Positions 1-8,370 of a stretch of DNA of 64,000 nt are shown here, in pieces (position 1 is the first letter of the stretch; each line of letters starts with the position of its first letter). Source of the stretch: Lacihabitans soyangensis (GTDB lineage: Bacteria; Bacteroidota; Bacteroidia; Cytophagales; Spirosomataceae); contig NZ_RJUF01000014.1 in NCBI RefSeq assembly GCF_024343775.1, positions 1 through 64,000 on the forward strand, given 5' to 3'. Position numbers and translations under genes: made by a program. The notes under the pieces are model-generated. The model had not been told where the DNA came from, did no database searches, and saw only the letters and a list, made by a program, of their open reading frames with translations.

Positions 1-2
1 AT

Positions 3-1001
3 TGTAAAATACCACGTGTAAAAACTGTTGAGAATAAGGTTGAACAAGTCTCAGTACCGTGGGCACGGGAAGGTAGTGGTTTTACACTTCTGTTTGAGGC
101 ATTTAGTATGTTGTTAATAGAGCAAGAAATGCCAGTCAACAAGGTAGGCAAAGTGATTGGAGTTTACCCCAATCGCATCTGGAATATCTTTAATTATTGG
201 CTTGGAATTGCTTATTGTGGTGCAGATCATAGTGATATTTCAACATTGGGAATAGACGAGACAAGTTCTAAAAAGGGGCATGATTATATAACCGTTGCGG
301 TGGATATGAAAACTTCAAGGGTAGTACATGCAACTGAGGGCAAGGGAGCAGACACCATTACGAAAATAGCTGATTATCTGGAAACTAAAGGTACCCAGAG
401 ACAGAATATCAAGCAAGTTTGTATAGACTTATCACCCTCTTTTATCAGTGGTGTGGAGTCAGAATTTTCAAATGCTCAAATAGTATTTGATAGGTATCAT
501 GTCAAAGCACTCTTGAATAAAAGTATGGACGACTTAAGAAAACAAGAACTAAAGAATCACCTAATGCTAAAAGGGCAAAAGTATTTGTTTCTCAAAAATG
601 ACAAAAACATGACGGCTTCTCAAAAAACACAGAGAGATATGTCACTAGAGGCATTACCCAGATTAGGTGCGGCTTATCGTTTAAAAATACTATTTGACGA
701 CTTTTGGTCTATTAAATCGCCTCAAGAAGCTCAAGGGTTTTTAGCCTATTGGTGTGATATGGTAAAAGAGGCAATGATACCTCAATTTGAGAAATTTGCA
801 GACACCGTAATCAAACATTGGAAAGGAATTACAAACTATTCTAAATACCATATTTCAAACGGAATTTTAGAAGGTATTAATAGTAAAATCCAATTGGCTA
901 AAGCTAGGGCTCGTGGATACAGAAATAAAAACAATTTTATCAGTATGATTTACTTCATTGCTGCTAAACTCAAATTCAAGTACCCACTCTATTCAGCATA
1001 G
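3..1001 (+). CDS. ISL3-family transposase, 5'-truncated by window edge
   Basis: DDE transposase that would cut and paste an ISL3-type insertion sequence. The frame is open from the first bases of the window, so the ATG at 108 is internal. The 35 residues before it (including WAREGSGFT and LFEAFS) match the region just after the N-terminal zinc finger of ISL3 enzymes. Counting from that ATG, the catalytic triad is Asp50 (GIDE), Asp107 (CIDLSP) and Glu255 (ILEGINSKIQ), followed by the basic KARARGYRN stretch typical of the family. The stop is TAG at 999-1001. A right terminal repeat may begin immediately, since the reverse strand reads GGCTCT at 1005-1000, but the left end is outside the window so this cannot be tested. 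The visible part is intact, so the element may be active. Family assignment is firm; the exact start is unknown. Confidence 0.9.
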   Translation, partial: CKIPRVKTVENKVEQVSVPWAREGSGFTLLFEAFSMLLIEQEMPVNKVGKVIGVYPNRIWNIFNYWLGIAYCGADHSDISTLGIDETSSKKGHDYITVAVDMKTSRVVHATEGKGADTITKIADYLETKGTQRQNIKQVCIDLSPSFISGVESEFSNAQIVFDRYHVKALLNKSMDDLRKQELKNHLMLKGQKYLFLKNDKNMTASQKTQRDMSLEALPRLGAAYRLKILFDDFWSIKSPQEAQGFLAYWCDMVKEAMIPQFEKFADTVIKHWKGITNYSKYHISNGILEGINSKIQLAKARARGYRNKNNFISMIYFIAAKLKFKYPLYSA

Positions 1002-1005
1002 AGCC

Positions 1006-1090
1006 ATTATTTTTATATTTAGGACATCTCCGGTTGGATTAATTTCTTTACCCATAAGTTCGGCAATTTCTTCACCTAATTGACCCAGCT
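1006..1090 (-). pseudogene. Short coding-like remnant between IS and REP element
   Basis: The minus strand reads through about 25 codons of protein-like sequence (LGQLGEEIAELMGKEINPTG followed by DVLNIKI) and then hits a stop at the edge of the ISL3 element. Upstream in frame, the REP palindrome introduces a stop. This looks like a scrap of a gene whose two sides were replaced by the insertion sequence and the REP/RAYT unit. The parent family was not recognised. It could also be chance, as the stretch is short. Confidence 0.3.
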
Positions 1091-1138
1091 GTGCTTAGTC
1101 TTCAGACTAAGCACGAGTGACAAACGGTCTTCAGACCG
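1091..1138. repeat. Left REP palindrome pair
   Basis: Two neighbouring near-perfect palindromes. An 11-bp stem (1091-1101 with 1104-1114) has a TC centre, and a 6-bp stem (1125-1130 with 1133-1138) also has a TC centre. The same two palindromes occur in inverted orientation at 1809-1858, on the other side of the transposase gene. This is the arrangement of REP sequences around a RAYT gene. Confidence 0.8.
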
Positions 1139-1154
1139 AAAACCACAAATATCA

Positions 1155-1757
1155 TCACCATAAGTCGATTTCAATATCATATCCAGATTTCTTTAATGGA
1201 TTTATAATTGGATTTGATGGCAACGTTACAGGAATTAAACTTTCTTTTTGCATATAATTACTCGCACTTGAATACAAGTAATCTGATGCTTTAGAAACAA
1301 TACCAGCCCTAACTGGATTCATATGAATGTAATTGATTTTAGACCATAAAAACGGCTCAGTAAAGATTTCCTCTGGATGATTGTTTATTTGCCAAAATTG
1401 CAAATTTGAGTTCCGCTGATTACTCTTAGCAGCAAATGCGAAACGTTTTAACATCCAGTCAGACCTTGACTCAGGCCCAATTTTAATTTGATTGAGAATC
1501 ATTTGAGCTACATATTTTTTAAAATCTCTAACTAAATCCGATAAATTCCCTTTATCTGATTGACAGATTATATGAATATGATTGCTCATAATGACATAAG
1601 AAATCAAATTCATTCCTTTGTTTTCCTGACAAAATTTTAAACTATCAATTACAATATCTCGATAAATTTTTCTTGAGAAAACATCTACCCAATCAACTAT
1701 CGTCAATGTGAGAAAATGCATTGCTTCCTGATTTCTTATCGCATAACCGCCTTCCAT
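1155..1757 (-). CDS. REP-associated tyrosine transposase (RAYT, Y1/HUH family)
   Basis: Single-strand nuclease of the IS200/IS605-like Y1 superfamily, expected to nick and move REP palindromes. The HUH motif is visible as NHIHII (His60, His62) and the nucleophile is probably Tyr82 in FKKYVAQ. The 200-residue length is normal for RAYTs, and the late motif YIHMNPVRAGIV is a family signature. The N-terminal part of the usual RAYT core is slightly atypical (HFLTLTIVDWVDVF). The gene stands alone between two inverted REP clusters, as expected for a domesticated, non-autonomous REP system. It ends before the left REP and has no partner gene. The reading frame is complete, with an ATG start. Confidence 0.9.
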   Translation of the reverse strand: MEGGYAIRNQEAMHFLTLTIVDWVDVFSRKIYRDIVIDSLKFCQENKGMNLISYVIMSNHIHIICQSDKGNLSDLVRDFKKYVAQMILNQIKIGPESRSDWMLKRFAFAAKSNQRNSNLQFWQINNHPEEIFTEPFLWSKINYIHMNPVRAGIVSKASDYLYSSASNYMQKESLIPVTLPSNPIINPLKKSGYDIEIDLW

Positions 1758-1804
1758 CTTATTTTTTATACTAAAATAAATAATTATTGTTTTTTATGAA
1801 AATA

Positions 1805-1858
1805 GTGTCGGTCTGAAGACCGATAGACACCTGTGCTTAGTCTGAAGACTAAGCACAG
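1805..1858. repeat. Right REP palindrome pair (inverted copy)
   Basis: Reverse-complement counterpart of the left REP cluster. A 6-bp stem (1809-1814 with 1817-1822) sits inside a larger imperfect GTGTC/GACAC hairpin. It is followed by a perfect 13-bp stem (1831-1843 with 1846-1858) with a GA centre. Order and sequence match the left cluster read from the other strand. Confidence 0.8.
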
Positions 1859-1859
1859 C

Positions 1860-1886
1860 CTCTACGATGGTGAAACCATCATAGAG
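1860..1886. repeat. Third palindrome next to the right REP
   Basis: A 12-bp stem with one mismatch (1860-1871 with 1875-1886) and a GAA loop. It lies 6 bp past the M20 peptidase stop codon and has no T-run, so it is more likely another REP-type palindrome than a classical terminator. A role in 3'-end protection of the peptidase mRNA is possible. Confidence 0.5.
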
Positions 1887-1892
1887 CTTTAA

Positions 1893-3182
1893 TTATTTCA
1901 AAAGCCTATAAATCAACAAAGTACTTCTTTTTATCAACTTGGGATATTCTTTGATATTCATCGTTTCTGTGGGTGTATGAGCACCTGAACCTGAAGCTCC
2001 TAAGCCATCCAGACAGTCCAAATAATCGGCCACATAACTAATATCTCCAGCACCTCTTGAGCCGGGGTCGCCTTCTTTTACTGCACCCATTCCAAGGTCA
2101 AGACTTACTTGGCTTAGTACTTTCATGATATTTCTATTACCTTCGGTTGGAGGCATGGAGGGTATACCGTCTTTGAATCTGATTTGAGCTGAAGTTTGAT
2201 TCAAGTTTCTTTTTACAATCTCCTGCATTTTTTTTCGGGCAACAATCTTCTGATTTTCAGTTAGGAACCGTAAATCTCCTGTCACTAACGTGCGTTTGGC
2301 TATGATATTGGTCTTGCCTAGGGATATGCCTTTGGCTTCGGTTTCGTCATAGTTTACAAACGAACCTCCTACTATCTGCCCAGGATTGAAGGTCAAATAC
2401 GTTTCCTTGCTCAAAGTTTCCCTGAATTCATTTAGAATGCGTGAAGCTTCGTAAATAGAGCCATAACCAGCACTTTCACTAAAAATACCTGAGGAATGGG
2501 CTTGTTTGCCGGTAACTATAAGCGTCCAGCCGCTTGCTCCTCTCCTAGCTGTGGTGGCTATGCCAAAGCCAGCGGTTGTCTCATAACCCAAGGCTACATC
2601 ACAAGCTTTGGCTCTTTCTATAAAATCGGCTCTTGATACCGAAGTTGGTTTTCCGGACTCTTCTTCGTCACCCGTGAAATATACGGTTATGTGTCTGTCT
2701 TCTAATAAATTGAGTTGATGTAAAGCTTTTAAGGAAGCTAAAATCATCACATCGCCACCTTTCATATCGTTTACGCCTTGACCTGATGCCGTAGAATCAT
2801 TCACAATAGTAAAAGGCGAAAACTCCATCGATTTCTCGAAAACGGTATCCAAATGGCCAATTAAGAATAACTTTTTGCCTTTATTGCCTTTTCTGGTAGC
2901 CACAAAATGTCCTGCTCTGTTCATGGAATCTGGTAAAGAAATCCACTCTGTCCTAAAACCAATTTTGTCAAACTCTCTTTTAAAGATTTCTCCTACCTGC
3001 CATACCCCTTCCTTGTTGAGTGTTCCCGAATTAATATTCACGACTTCTTCTAATAATTTGAAGGTTTCGCTGTAATTGGTTTCCACCAATTTTATCAATT
3101 CGGCTTCGGTTTTATCTAATTTTTGAGAAAAACCAATAAAACAAAAGTTTAAAAGAAGCAATAAGAGTACAAACCTTTTCAT
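1893..3182 (-). CDS. Secreted M20-family metallopeptidase (glutamate carboxypeptidase type)
   Basis: Zinc-dependent exopeptidase of the M20/M28 clan, closest in layout to glutamate carboxypeptidase (CPG2-like) enzymes. It has an N-terminal signal peptide (residues 1-19, hydrophobic, ending FSQ), so it acts in the periplasm or outside. Metal-site motifs are in order: LIGHLD (His110, Asp112), NDMKGGD (Asp139), the catalytic GDEEESG (Glu173/174), and a late GAHTPTETMN histidine. A dimerisation insert lies in the middle, as usual for M20. The length of 429 residues is normal. It is the second gene of a two-gene operon, its ATG overlapping the stop of the CvfB-like gene by 4 bp. The substrate is not deducible. 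Confidence 0.88.
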   Translation of the reverse strand: MKRFVLLLLLLNFCFIGFSQKLDKTEAELIKLVETNYSETFKLLEEVVNINSGTLNKEGVWQVGEIFKREFDKIGFRTEWISLPDSMNRAGHFVATRKGNKGKKLFLIGHLDTVFEKSMEFSPFTIVNDSTASGQGVNDMKGGDVMILASLKALHQLNLLEDRHITVYFTGDEEESGKPTSVSRADFIERAKACDVALGYETTAGFGIATTARRGASGWTLIVTGKQAHSSGIFSESAGYGSIYEASRILNEFRETLSKETYLTFNPGQIVGGSFVNYDETEAKGISLGKTNIIAKRTLVTGDLRFLTENQKIVARKKMQEIVKRNLNQTSAQIRFKDGIPSMPPTEGNRNIMKVLSQVSLDLGMGAVKEGDPGSRGAGDISYVADYLDCLDGLGASGSGAHTPTETMNIKEYPKLIKRSTLLIYRLLK

Positions 3183-4030
3183 TTTTCAGGGGATGTTTGA
3201 TTTAAAACTATAGAATCACTTTTGATTATTATCTTTTTGTCCTTATACAGAACGCCGATAGCTTTTTTGAAGGCTTTTTTACTCATTTCCAAAACTTCTT
3301 GAATCTCGATTGGGTCAGAGCTATCGCTCAAATTTAATGTGCCGCCCGATTGTTGAAGTTTATCAAGAATAGCTTTCTGATTGGGTTCTAAGGTTTTTAA
3401 GAAACCTAAAGGCTGCAAGGAAATATCTATCTTACCTTCGTCCCTTATCAATTTCACATAACCTTTGGTGGTATCGCCCCAAGCCAATCTACGGAATGTT
3501 TCGTTTTCGTAAACCAAGCCTTTGTAAAGATTATTTACCACCACATTATGCCCCAGTTCGGTCTTTTCAAAAACCAACAAATCCACTTCTTGGCCTTCCT
3601 CCAAATCTACTCCATCGAGGTTTTTGAAATATTTATGCACTTTGGCAGAAGCCACCACACGGTCGGTTTGCTCGTCGAGATATAAGTAAACAGGGACATA
3701 CTGTCCTTTTTGTAGCTTATGATTTTGTTCTTTGAATGGCACAAAAAGGTCTTTTTCCAAGCCCCAGTCTAAGAAAGCACCAAATTGTGTTGCGGCCACC
3801 ACTTCAAGTATAGCGAACTGATTGAGTAAGATTAATGGCTTTAATGTGGTTGCGATGAGCCTATCTTCTGAGTCTCTGTAAATAAAGACTTCGATACTTT
3901 CGCCAATTTGGGCATTTTCAGGAATATACTTGTGTGGCAAAAGCACATCGTTGCCTTCTTCATCGCCCAAATACATGCCTACGCTTGTACCCCTTAATAT
4001 CTGTAATGTATTGTATTTTCCTACTTCCAT
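3179..4030 (-). CDS. CvfB-like S1 RNA-binding protein
   Basis: Protein of the CvfB/YitL family, built from S1-like OB-fold RNA-binding domains and a C-terminal winged helix. The first S1-like segment covers about residues 1-65. A second (FGAFLDWGLEKDLFVPFKEQ) covers roughly 66-140, a third 145-215, and the helix-turn-helix end (LNLSDSSDPIEIQEVL) begins near 230. In Staphylococcus the family affects virulence gene expression; the molecular role is poorly defined. It is cytoplasmic with no signal peptide. The ATG at 4030 heads an operon with the downstream M20 peptidase (ATGA overlap). The pairing of an RNA-binding protein with a secreted peptidase is probably incidental. Confidence 0.85.
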   Translation of the reverse strand: MEVGKYNTLQILRGTSVGMYLGDEEGNDVLLPHKYIPENAQIGESIEVFIYRDSEDRLIATTLKPLILLNQFAILEVVAATQFGAFLDWGLEKDLFVPFKEQNHKLQKGQYVPVYLYLDEQTDRVVASAKVHKYFKNLDGVDLEEGQEVDLLVFEKTELGHNVVVNNLYKGLVYENETFRRLAWGDTTKGYVKLIRDEGKIDISLQPLGFLKTLEPNQKAILDKLQQSGGTLNLSDSSDPIEIQEVLEMSKKAFKKAIGVLYKDKKIIIKSDSIVLNQTSPEK

Positions 4031-4443
4031 ATTTTTTGTATTCGATGCTAAAAGTACAAAAAAAAGAGGATAGAGCCTTAATAATGGCTCACTTTGCAGC
4101 TAAACTAATCTATTAAATTCTAATTTGAGATAACAAGCAGGTTGCAAAATTGTAAATTCAAAAATATACGGTATAAGTATGCAGCCATTCCTTGAAAAAA
4201 TAAAATGTCGCCCATACTGGGCTTATAATGATTGGAATTATATTATTACCAATATAACGCCTCTCTTAGGCTGAAAAGTCGTTTGAAAATAAACAATTTC
4301 AAAAGAATTAATACCTCAAAATAAAAGCCCATCGGGCTGGCATTATGGTAAAAAACTGAAATTTAAGATAGAAAAAGCCCGATATGGGCGACATTAATTT
4401 AGCTACCAGTTTTAGCTCAGTACTTTAATTGTGATTTAGACTA
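4031..4443. other. Gene-free stretch holding a MITE-like element
   Basis: A 413-bp gap between the CvfB-like gene and the permease. No convincing coding frame or RNA gene was found. Its second half is occupied by an inverted-repeat element (4204-4395, listed separately). The first part is plain AT-rich sequence upstream of the CvfB-like gene, in which no clear TAnnTTTG promoter was seen. Confidence 0.7.
4204..4395. repeat. MITE-like element with 21-bp terminal inverted repeats
   Basis: The 21-bp ends (4204-4224 and 4375-4395) are inverted copies with 19 matches. Each end itself folds into a small hairpin (GCCC/GGGC), and a further AGCCC/GGGCT hairpin lies inside at 4326-4338. The 192-bp body has no open reading frame. 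This fits a non-autonomous transposable element or a REP doublet mobilised by a RAYT elsewhere. No target duplication was obvious. Confidence 0.6.
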
Positions 4444-5187
4444 TTATTTAAACAATATCAGCAAAGCTCCTAAAAATGTTATGGCCATCACGAGCTTTCT
4501 GAAATGAGCATCGTTGACTTTGCCCACGAGTTTTAGACCAATATAGAAACCTATGACTAATGCCGGTAAAACGATAAGATCAAGTAATAAGGTTTGTGTA
4601 GTAATGTTGTCCCAGAAAATAATTTGGAAAGGCAATTTGAAAAAATTTATAACCAAAAATATCCAAGCTGCAGTGCCGATAAAGGTGTTTTTATCCAATT
4701 TTAAAGCCAAAAAATAAATGTTTGAAATGGCTCCCGCCAAATTGCCCATCATGGTTACAAAGCCCGCCAAAAGACCCATACCCGTACTAAACCACAACTT
4801 CGATGGAAAACTGGTATTTTTTGACCTTTCGGAATATACCATTATCACTACCGTCAAAACAATTATAATGGAAATCACTCTTTTGAAAAGTTGCTCGTCG
4901 ATTCCTTTCCCAAACCAAACCCCACATAAAACACCGACAATCATAGCTGGTATGAGTTTCCAGAAATATTTCCACTCTACATGTCTTTTGTAAATTATCA
5001 CTGCCAGGATGTCAGCAAAACATAAAAGTGGCAAAATAACCCCAGTAGAAGCTTTACCACCAAAAACAACGGCCATCAACAGTACATTGAGTACGTCTAA
5101 ACCTTTTATTCCAGCTTTAGAGAAACCGATAATAAATGCCGCCAATACCATAAAAACCCACTGCAAAATTGAGAATTCCAGATTCAT
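4444..5187 (-). CDS. TauE/SafE-family membrane permease
   Basis: Integral membrane protein of the sulfite-exporter TauE/SafE (DUF81) family, thought to export sulfite, sulfoacetate or related organic anions. About eight hydrophobic segments form two similar halves. The family motif GFSKAGIKGLDV lies in the first helix pair and the repeat-like GNLAGAISNIYFLALKLDK opens the second half. I chose the ATG at 5187 (protein begins MNLEFSILQW, 247 residues, normal length) over a TTG 12 bp upstream. The gene is monocistronic, flanked by repeat-bearing gaps. Substrate cannot be told from sequence. Confidence 0.85.
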   Translation of the reverse strand: MNLEFSILQWVFMVLAAFIIGFSKAGIKGLDVLNVLLMAVVFGGKASTGVILPLLCFADILAVIIYKRHVEWKYFWKLIPAMIVGVLCGVWFGKGIDEQLFKRVISIIIVLTVVIMVYSERSKNTSFPSKLWFSTGMGLLAGFVTMMGNLAGAISNIYFLALKLDKNTFIGTAAWIFLVINFFKLPFQIIFWDNITTQTLLLDLIVLPALVIGFYIGLKLVGKVNDAHFRKLVMAITFLGALLILFK

Positions 5188-5523
5188 AATAAACTTCAAT
5201 CAAACTGATATCAAAAAACCATTAGAAAAGTAAATCTATAATGCGTTTTAATATTGGTTCTATGGATTGGCAATACAAGACGTTTTATTTACTTTGTGTC
5301 GGCTGCCGCCTGGGCTTTCATTTTTTTTCAAAAAAAAACGAAACAAAAAAAACTGCACGGCAGCGGCCGACCGTCCACAAACTCACACACTCAAAATTCT
5401 CTTAATCATCAGGCTTTGAAATGGATATTACAGTTTGAGAATTTTGATTGTGTTCAAACAGTGCTGGCTGTTATAAGGAACCATTCATATTTACTTTTTC
5501 TTTAGAGCATTAAAATAAGGGTT
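5188..5523. other. Gene-free stretch with GC-rich inverted repeat
   Basis: Gap between the permease and the pyrophosphatase. It contains a conspicuous GC-rich inverted repeat (5298-5371, listed separately) separated by A and T homopolymers. The only open frame (about 83 codons, plus strand, 5254-5505) runs through the repeat and has no recognisable protein features; I consider it spurious. Confidence 0.6.
5298..5371. repeat. GC-rich bulged inverted repeat around poly-T/poly-A
   Basis: The left arm GTCGGCTGCCG (5298-5308) pairs with CGGCAGCGGCCGAC (5358-5371), leaving a 3-nt bulge in the right arm. The roughly 50-nt loop contains a T8 run and long A runs that can pair with each other and extend the stem. 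Composition differs sharply from the AT-rich surroundings. Function unknown; it may be a dispersed repeat or a folded RNA. Confidence 0.5.
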
Positions 5524-5558
5524 AAAAAAATAGCCACTCAAAACTGAGCGGCTATTTT
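5524..5558 (-). terminator. Terminator of the pyrophosphatase gene
   Basis: A 9-bp stem (5527-5535 with 5550-5558) is topped by an inner CTCA/TGAG helix. On the minus strand it is followed by seven Ts. It lies 18 bp past the pyrophosphatase stop codon and fits a rho-independent terminator. Confidence 0.8.
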
Positions 5559-5575
5559 ATTATATTCTTCGAAAA

Positions 5576-8218
5576 TTATTTTTTTCTAACCGAAACCGCA
5601 ATTCTACGGTTTTGTGCTCTTCCTTCTTCAGTATCGTTTGAAGCGGCTGGATGTTGGTCACCATATCCTTCAGATTCCAATCTTGCTGCATCCGTACCCA
5701 TGGCTACCAAAGCTGCTTTCACAGCGGCTGCTCTTTTTGAGGATAACTCCAAATTAGAAGCTGGAGCACCAACATTGTCTGTATATCCACCCAATTTGAT
5801 GGCAACAGCTGGAAATGCTTTCAAAATTTCAGAGATGTTTTTAACTTCTGAAAGCGAAGTTGAATCCAATTTGTCGCTACCCGTTTCGAAATTCAAGTTC
5901 ACAAAATTGAACCAGTTTTCTTTTCCAGCAACTGAGTCTGCGTTTTCGATAAAGTTAATCAATTGATCTTCAATACCGCCTTGTGCAAATGATAGATTAA
6001 CACCAGTTGAAAGTTCTTTTGAAAGAGTTTCAACGGCAACAACCTCGGTTGAAGGCTCAGAAACCACAGCAGTAGTTTTCTGAACAGCAATATAAGGAGC
6101 AATAACCAAAGAAACGATAGACATCAATTTGATCAAAATGTTCATTGAAGGACCAGAAGTATCTTTGAAAGGATCACCTACTGTATCACCAGTAACGGCC
6201 GCTTTGTGTGGTTCTGAACCTTTCTTAAATGTTTTTCCATCGATCAATACGCCTTTCTCAAAAGATTTTTTAGCGTTATCCCAAGCTCCACCGGCATTTG
6301 ATTGGAAAATTCCCATCAAAACACCTGAAACTGTAACACCAGCTAACAAACCTCCAAGAATCTCGGCTGAGCTTGTAGTTTCGAAAATTCCTTTGAAACC
6401 GAAACCTACTAATACAGGAACCAAAATAGCAATAGCTCCTGGCAATATCATTTGTTTGATAGAGGCTTTTGTAGAAATCTCTACGCATTTTTCGTATTCA
6501 GGCTGAGCTTTGTATTCCATTATTCCTGGAATTTCTCTGAACTGACGACGAACTTCGTTTACCATTTCCATCGCAGCTTTTCCTACGGCAGAAATACACA
6601 AAGCACTGAAAATAAATGGAATCATGCCACCCACAAACAATCCTGCCAAAACTGGAGCTTTATAGATATCTATTGCAGAAATACCAGAGATACCCACAAA
6701 TGCAGCAAACAAAGCCAATGAAGTTAGAGCAGCTGAAGCAATCGCAAAACCTTTACCTGTTGCAGCTGTTGTGTTACCTACTGCATCCAAATTATCTGTT
6801 CTTTCACGTACTTCAGGAGGTAACTGAGACATTTCAGCAATACCACCAGCGTTATCCGCTATTGGACCAAAGGCATCGATAGCCAACTGCATGGCCGTAG
6901 TGGCCATCATACCAGCAGCGGCTATAGAAACTCCGTAAATACCTGCAAAAGCATAAGAGAATATAATACCCGCAGCCAATACCAAAATAGGCAATACTGT
7001 TGATTCCATACCTACTGCTAAGCCACCGATGATGTTTGTAGCGTGACCAGTTCCTGATTTTTGTACAATCGAATCAACAGGTCTTTTGCCCATTGCTGTG
7101 TAATATTCAGTAATGATTGACATCAAGGTACCCACTATCAAACCAACCACAATGGCATAAAATACGTCCATTGAACTAAATTCAAATCCTCTCAAATTAA
7201 GCGTTTCTGGCAAAATTTCTTTCACCAAGAAATAAGAAGCAACCAAAGTGATGACAATTGATAACCAGTTTCCTAGGTTTAAAGCATTCTGTACGGAGTC
7301 TGTTTCGTTTTTAACTCTTACAAAAAACGTACTAACCATAGAGGCCAACAAACCTACACCTGCAATAAGCATTGGCAACAATACTGGTGAAAAACCACCA
7401 TAGTTATCCGTTACGCTAATTTCTTGTCCCAAAACCATTGTAGCCAAAATAGTAGCGACATAAGAACCGAACAAGTCAGCCCCCATACCAGCCACGTCAC
7501 CTACGTTATCGCCCACATTGTCGGCAATAGTCGCTGGGTTTCTCACATCATCTTCAGGAATACCAGCCTCTACTTTACCCACTAAGTCAGCACCAACGTC
7601 AGCAGCTTTGGTATAGATACCACCACCTACACGAGCAAAAAGAGCAATTGACTCAGCACCCAAAGAGAAACCAGCCAATACTTCAATGGCTTGTCTCATA
7701 CCTTCAGAAGTTAATCCTTGGCCTTGAGCGAAAATGTTGTAAAATGCTATAAACAAACCTCCTAAACCTAAAATAGCCAAACCAGCAACGCCCATACCCA
7801 TTACGGCACCACCTGTAAATGACACATTAAGAGCTTTAGCCAGAGACGTACGAGCAGCGTGAGCCGTTCTTACATTGGCTTTTGTGGCTACTTTCATACC
7901 TACATAACCTGCGAAAGCAGAAAAAATAGCTCCTATCAAAAATGCTATTGAAATTATCCAAGAAGAATGTATTGGATTTTCAGGAGTGCCTTCGTCCATC
8001 CCTAACCAAGCCAAAATTAGAGCAGTAGGAGCTGCAAACATAGCTAAAACTTTCCATTCCGCTTTTAAGAAAGCGATGGCACCATCTGCAATATAACCAG
8101 ATAGTCTCTGCATGTTTTCGTCTCCGGCTTCTTGGCGAGATACCCAGTTGAATTTCCAAGCTGTGTACAACAATCCAATGACCCCGAATAATGGAACCAA
8201 ATAAACAATTGAATTCAT
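5576..8218 (-). CDS. hppA: Ion-pumping membrane pyrophosphatase fused to OmpA domain
   Basis: Couples pyrophosphate hydrolysis to ion pumping across the inner membrane. Residues 1-710 are a full 16-helix M-PPase. Substrate motifs include [16 protein letters not shown] (about 202-217), the [12 protein letters not shown] aspartate cluster (233-244) and [15 protein letters not shown] near 678-691. [10 protein letters not shown] (481-490), with Ala rather than Lys at 485, marks the K+-dependent class. The TM6 position that is Glu in Na+ pumps (FESYV) is Gly251 here, and a Glu189 occurs in TM5 (GAES). This resembles the Flavobacterium johnsoniae type of proton pump, so H+ transport is inferred. 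Residues about 770-880 are an OmpA-type peptidoglycan-binding domain (GYTDN with Asp814, [12 protein letters not shown]). Ordinary M-PPases end near residue 700-770. Both M-PPase termini face the periplasm, so the extra domain would be placed to grip the cell wall. Confidence 0.95.
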   Translation of the reverse strand: MNSIVYLVPLFGVIGLLYTAWKFNWVSRQEAGDENMQRLSGYIADGAIAFLKAEWKVLAMFAAPTALILAWLGMDEGTPENPIHSSWIISIAFLIGAIFSAFAGYVGMKVATKANVRTAHAARTSLAKALNVSFTGGAVMGMGVAGLAILGLGGLFIAFYNIFAQGQGLTSEGMRQAIEVLAGFSLGAESIALFARVGGGIYTKAADVGADLVGKVEAGIPEDDVRNPATIADNVGDNVGDVAGMGADLFGSYVATILATMVLGQEISVTDNYGGFSPVLLPMLIAGVGLLASMVSTFFVRVKNETDSVQNALNLGNWLSIVITLVASYFLVKEILPETLNLRGFEFSSMDVFYAIVVGLIVGTLMSIITEYYTAMGKRPVDSIVQKSGTGHATNIIGGLAVGMESTVLPILVLAAGIIFSYAFAGIYGVSIAAAGMMATTAMQLAIDAFGPIADNAGGIAEMSQLPPEVRERTDNLDAVGNTTAATGKGFAIASAALTSLALFAAFVGISGISAIDIYKAPVLAGLFVGGMIPFIFSALCISAVGKAAMEMVNEVRRQFREIPGIMEYKAQPEYEKCVEISTKASIKQMILPGAIAILVPVLVGFGFKGIFETTSSAEILGGLLAGVTVSGVLMGIFQSNAGGAWDNAKKSFEKGVLIDGKTFKKGSEPHKAAVTGDTVGDPFKDTSGPSMNILIKLMSIVSLVIAPYIAVQKTTAVVSEPSTEVVAVETLSKELSTGVNLSFAQGGIEDQLINFIENADSVAGKENWFNFVNLNFETGSDKLDSTSLSEVKNISEILKAFPAVAIKLGGYTDNVGAPASNLELSSKRAAAVKAALVAMGTDAARLESEGYGDQHPAASNDTEEGRAQNRRIAVSVRKK

Positions 8219-8261
8219 ATAAAAACGGTTTAAATTAAGAATTTAAAATAAAAAAATTTGG

Positions 8262-8269
8262 CAAATTTA
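8262..8269 (-). promoter_or_regulatory. Putative Bacteroidota -7 element for hppA
   Basis: The minus strand reads TAAATTTG, matching the TAnnTTTG -7 element, 44 bp upstream of the pyrophosphatase ATG. No good -33 TTTG was found at the usual distance, so support is moderate. Confidence 0.45.
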
Positions 8270-8370
8270 AGACGAGATGGACACACTAAACAAGTAAAAC
8301 ACAATTAAATCTAAAAAAATAAAAATTTAAGCCAATTATTTGAGGCACAGAAAGCATGCAGAAGTAGACA

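Noticed and set aside
1860-1886. Rho-independent terminator of the M20 peptidase gene
   Set aside because: Good stem but no T-run on the minus strand; it resembles the adjacent REP palindromes more.
4718-4993. Antisense open frame inside the permease gene
   Set aside because: Shadow of the real minus-strand frame; the sense protein has clear family motifs and membrane helices.
5298-5371. Possible integron attC site
   Set aside because: Bulged stem is attC-like in shape, but the conserved GTTRRRY/RYYYAAC core boxes are absent and no integrase or cassette genes are nearby.
5254-5505. Open frame of about 83 codons on the plus strand between the permease and hppA
   Set aside because: It runs through the GC-rich inverted repeat and poly-A tract, giving low-complexity lysine-rich sequence with no domain or good start context.
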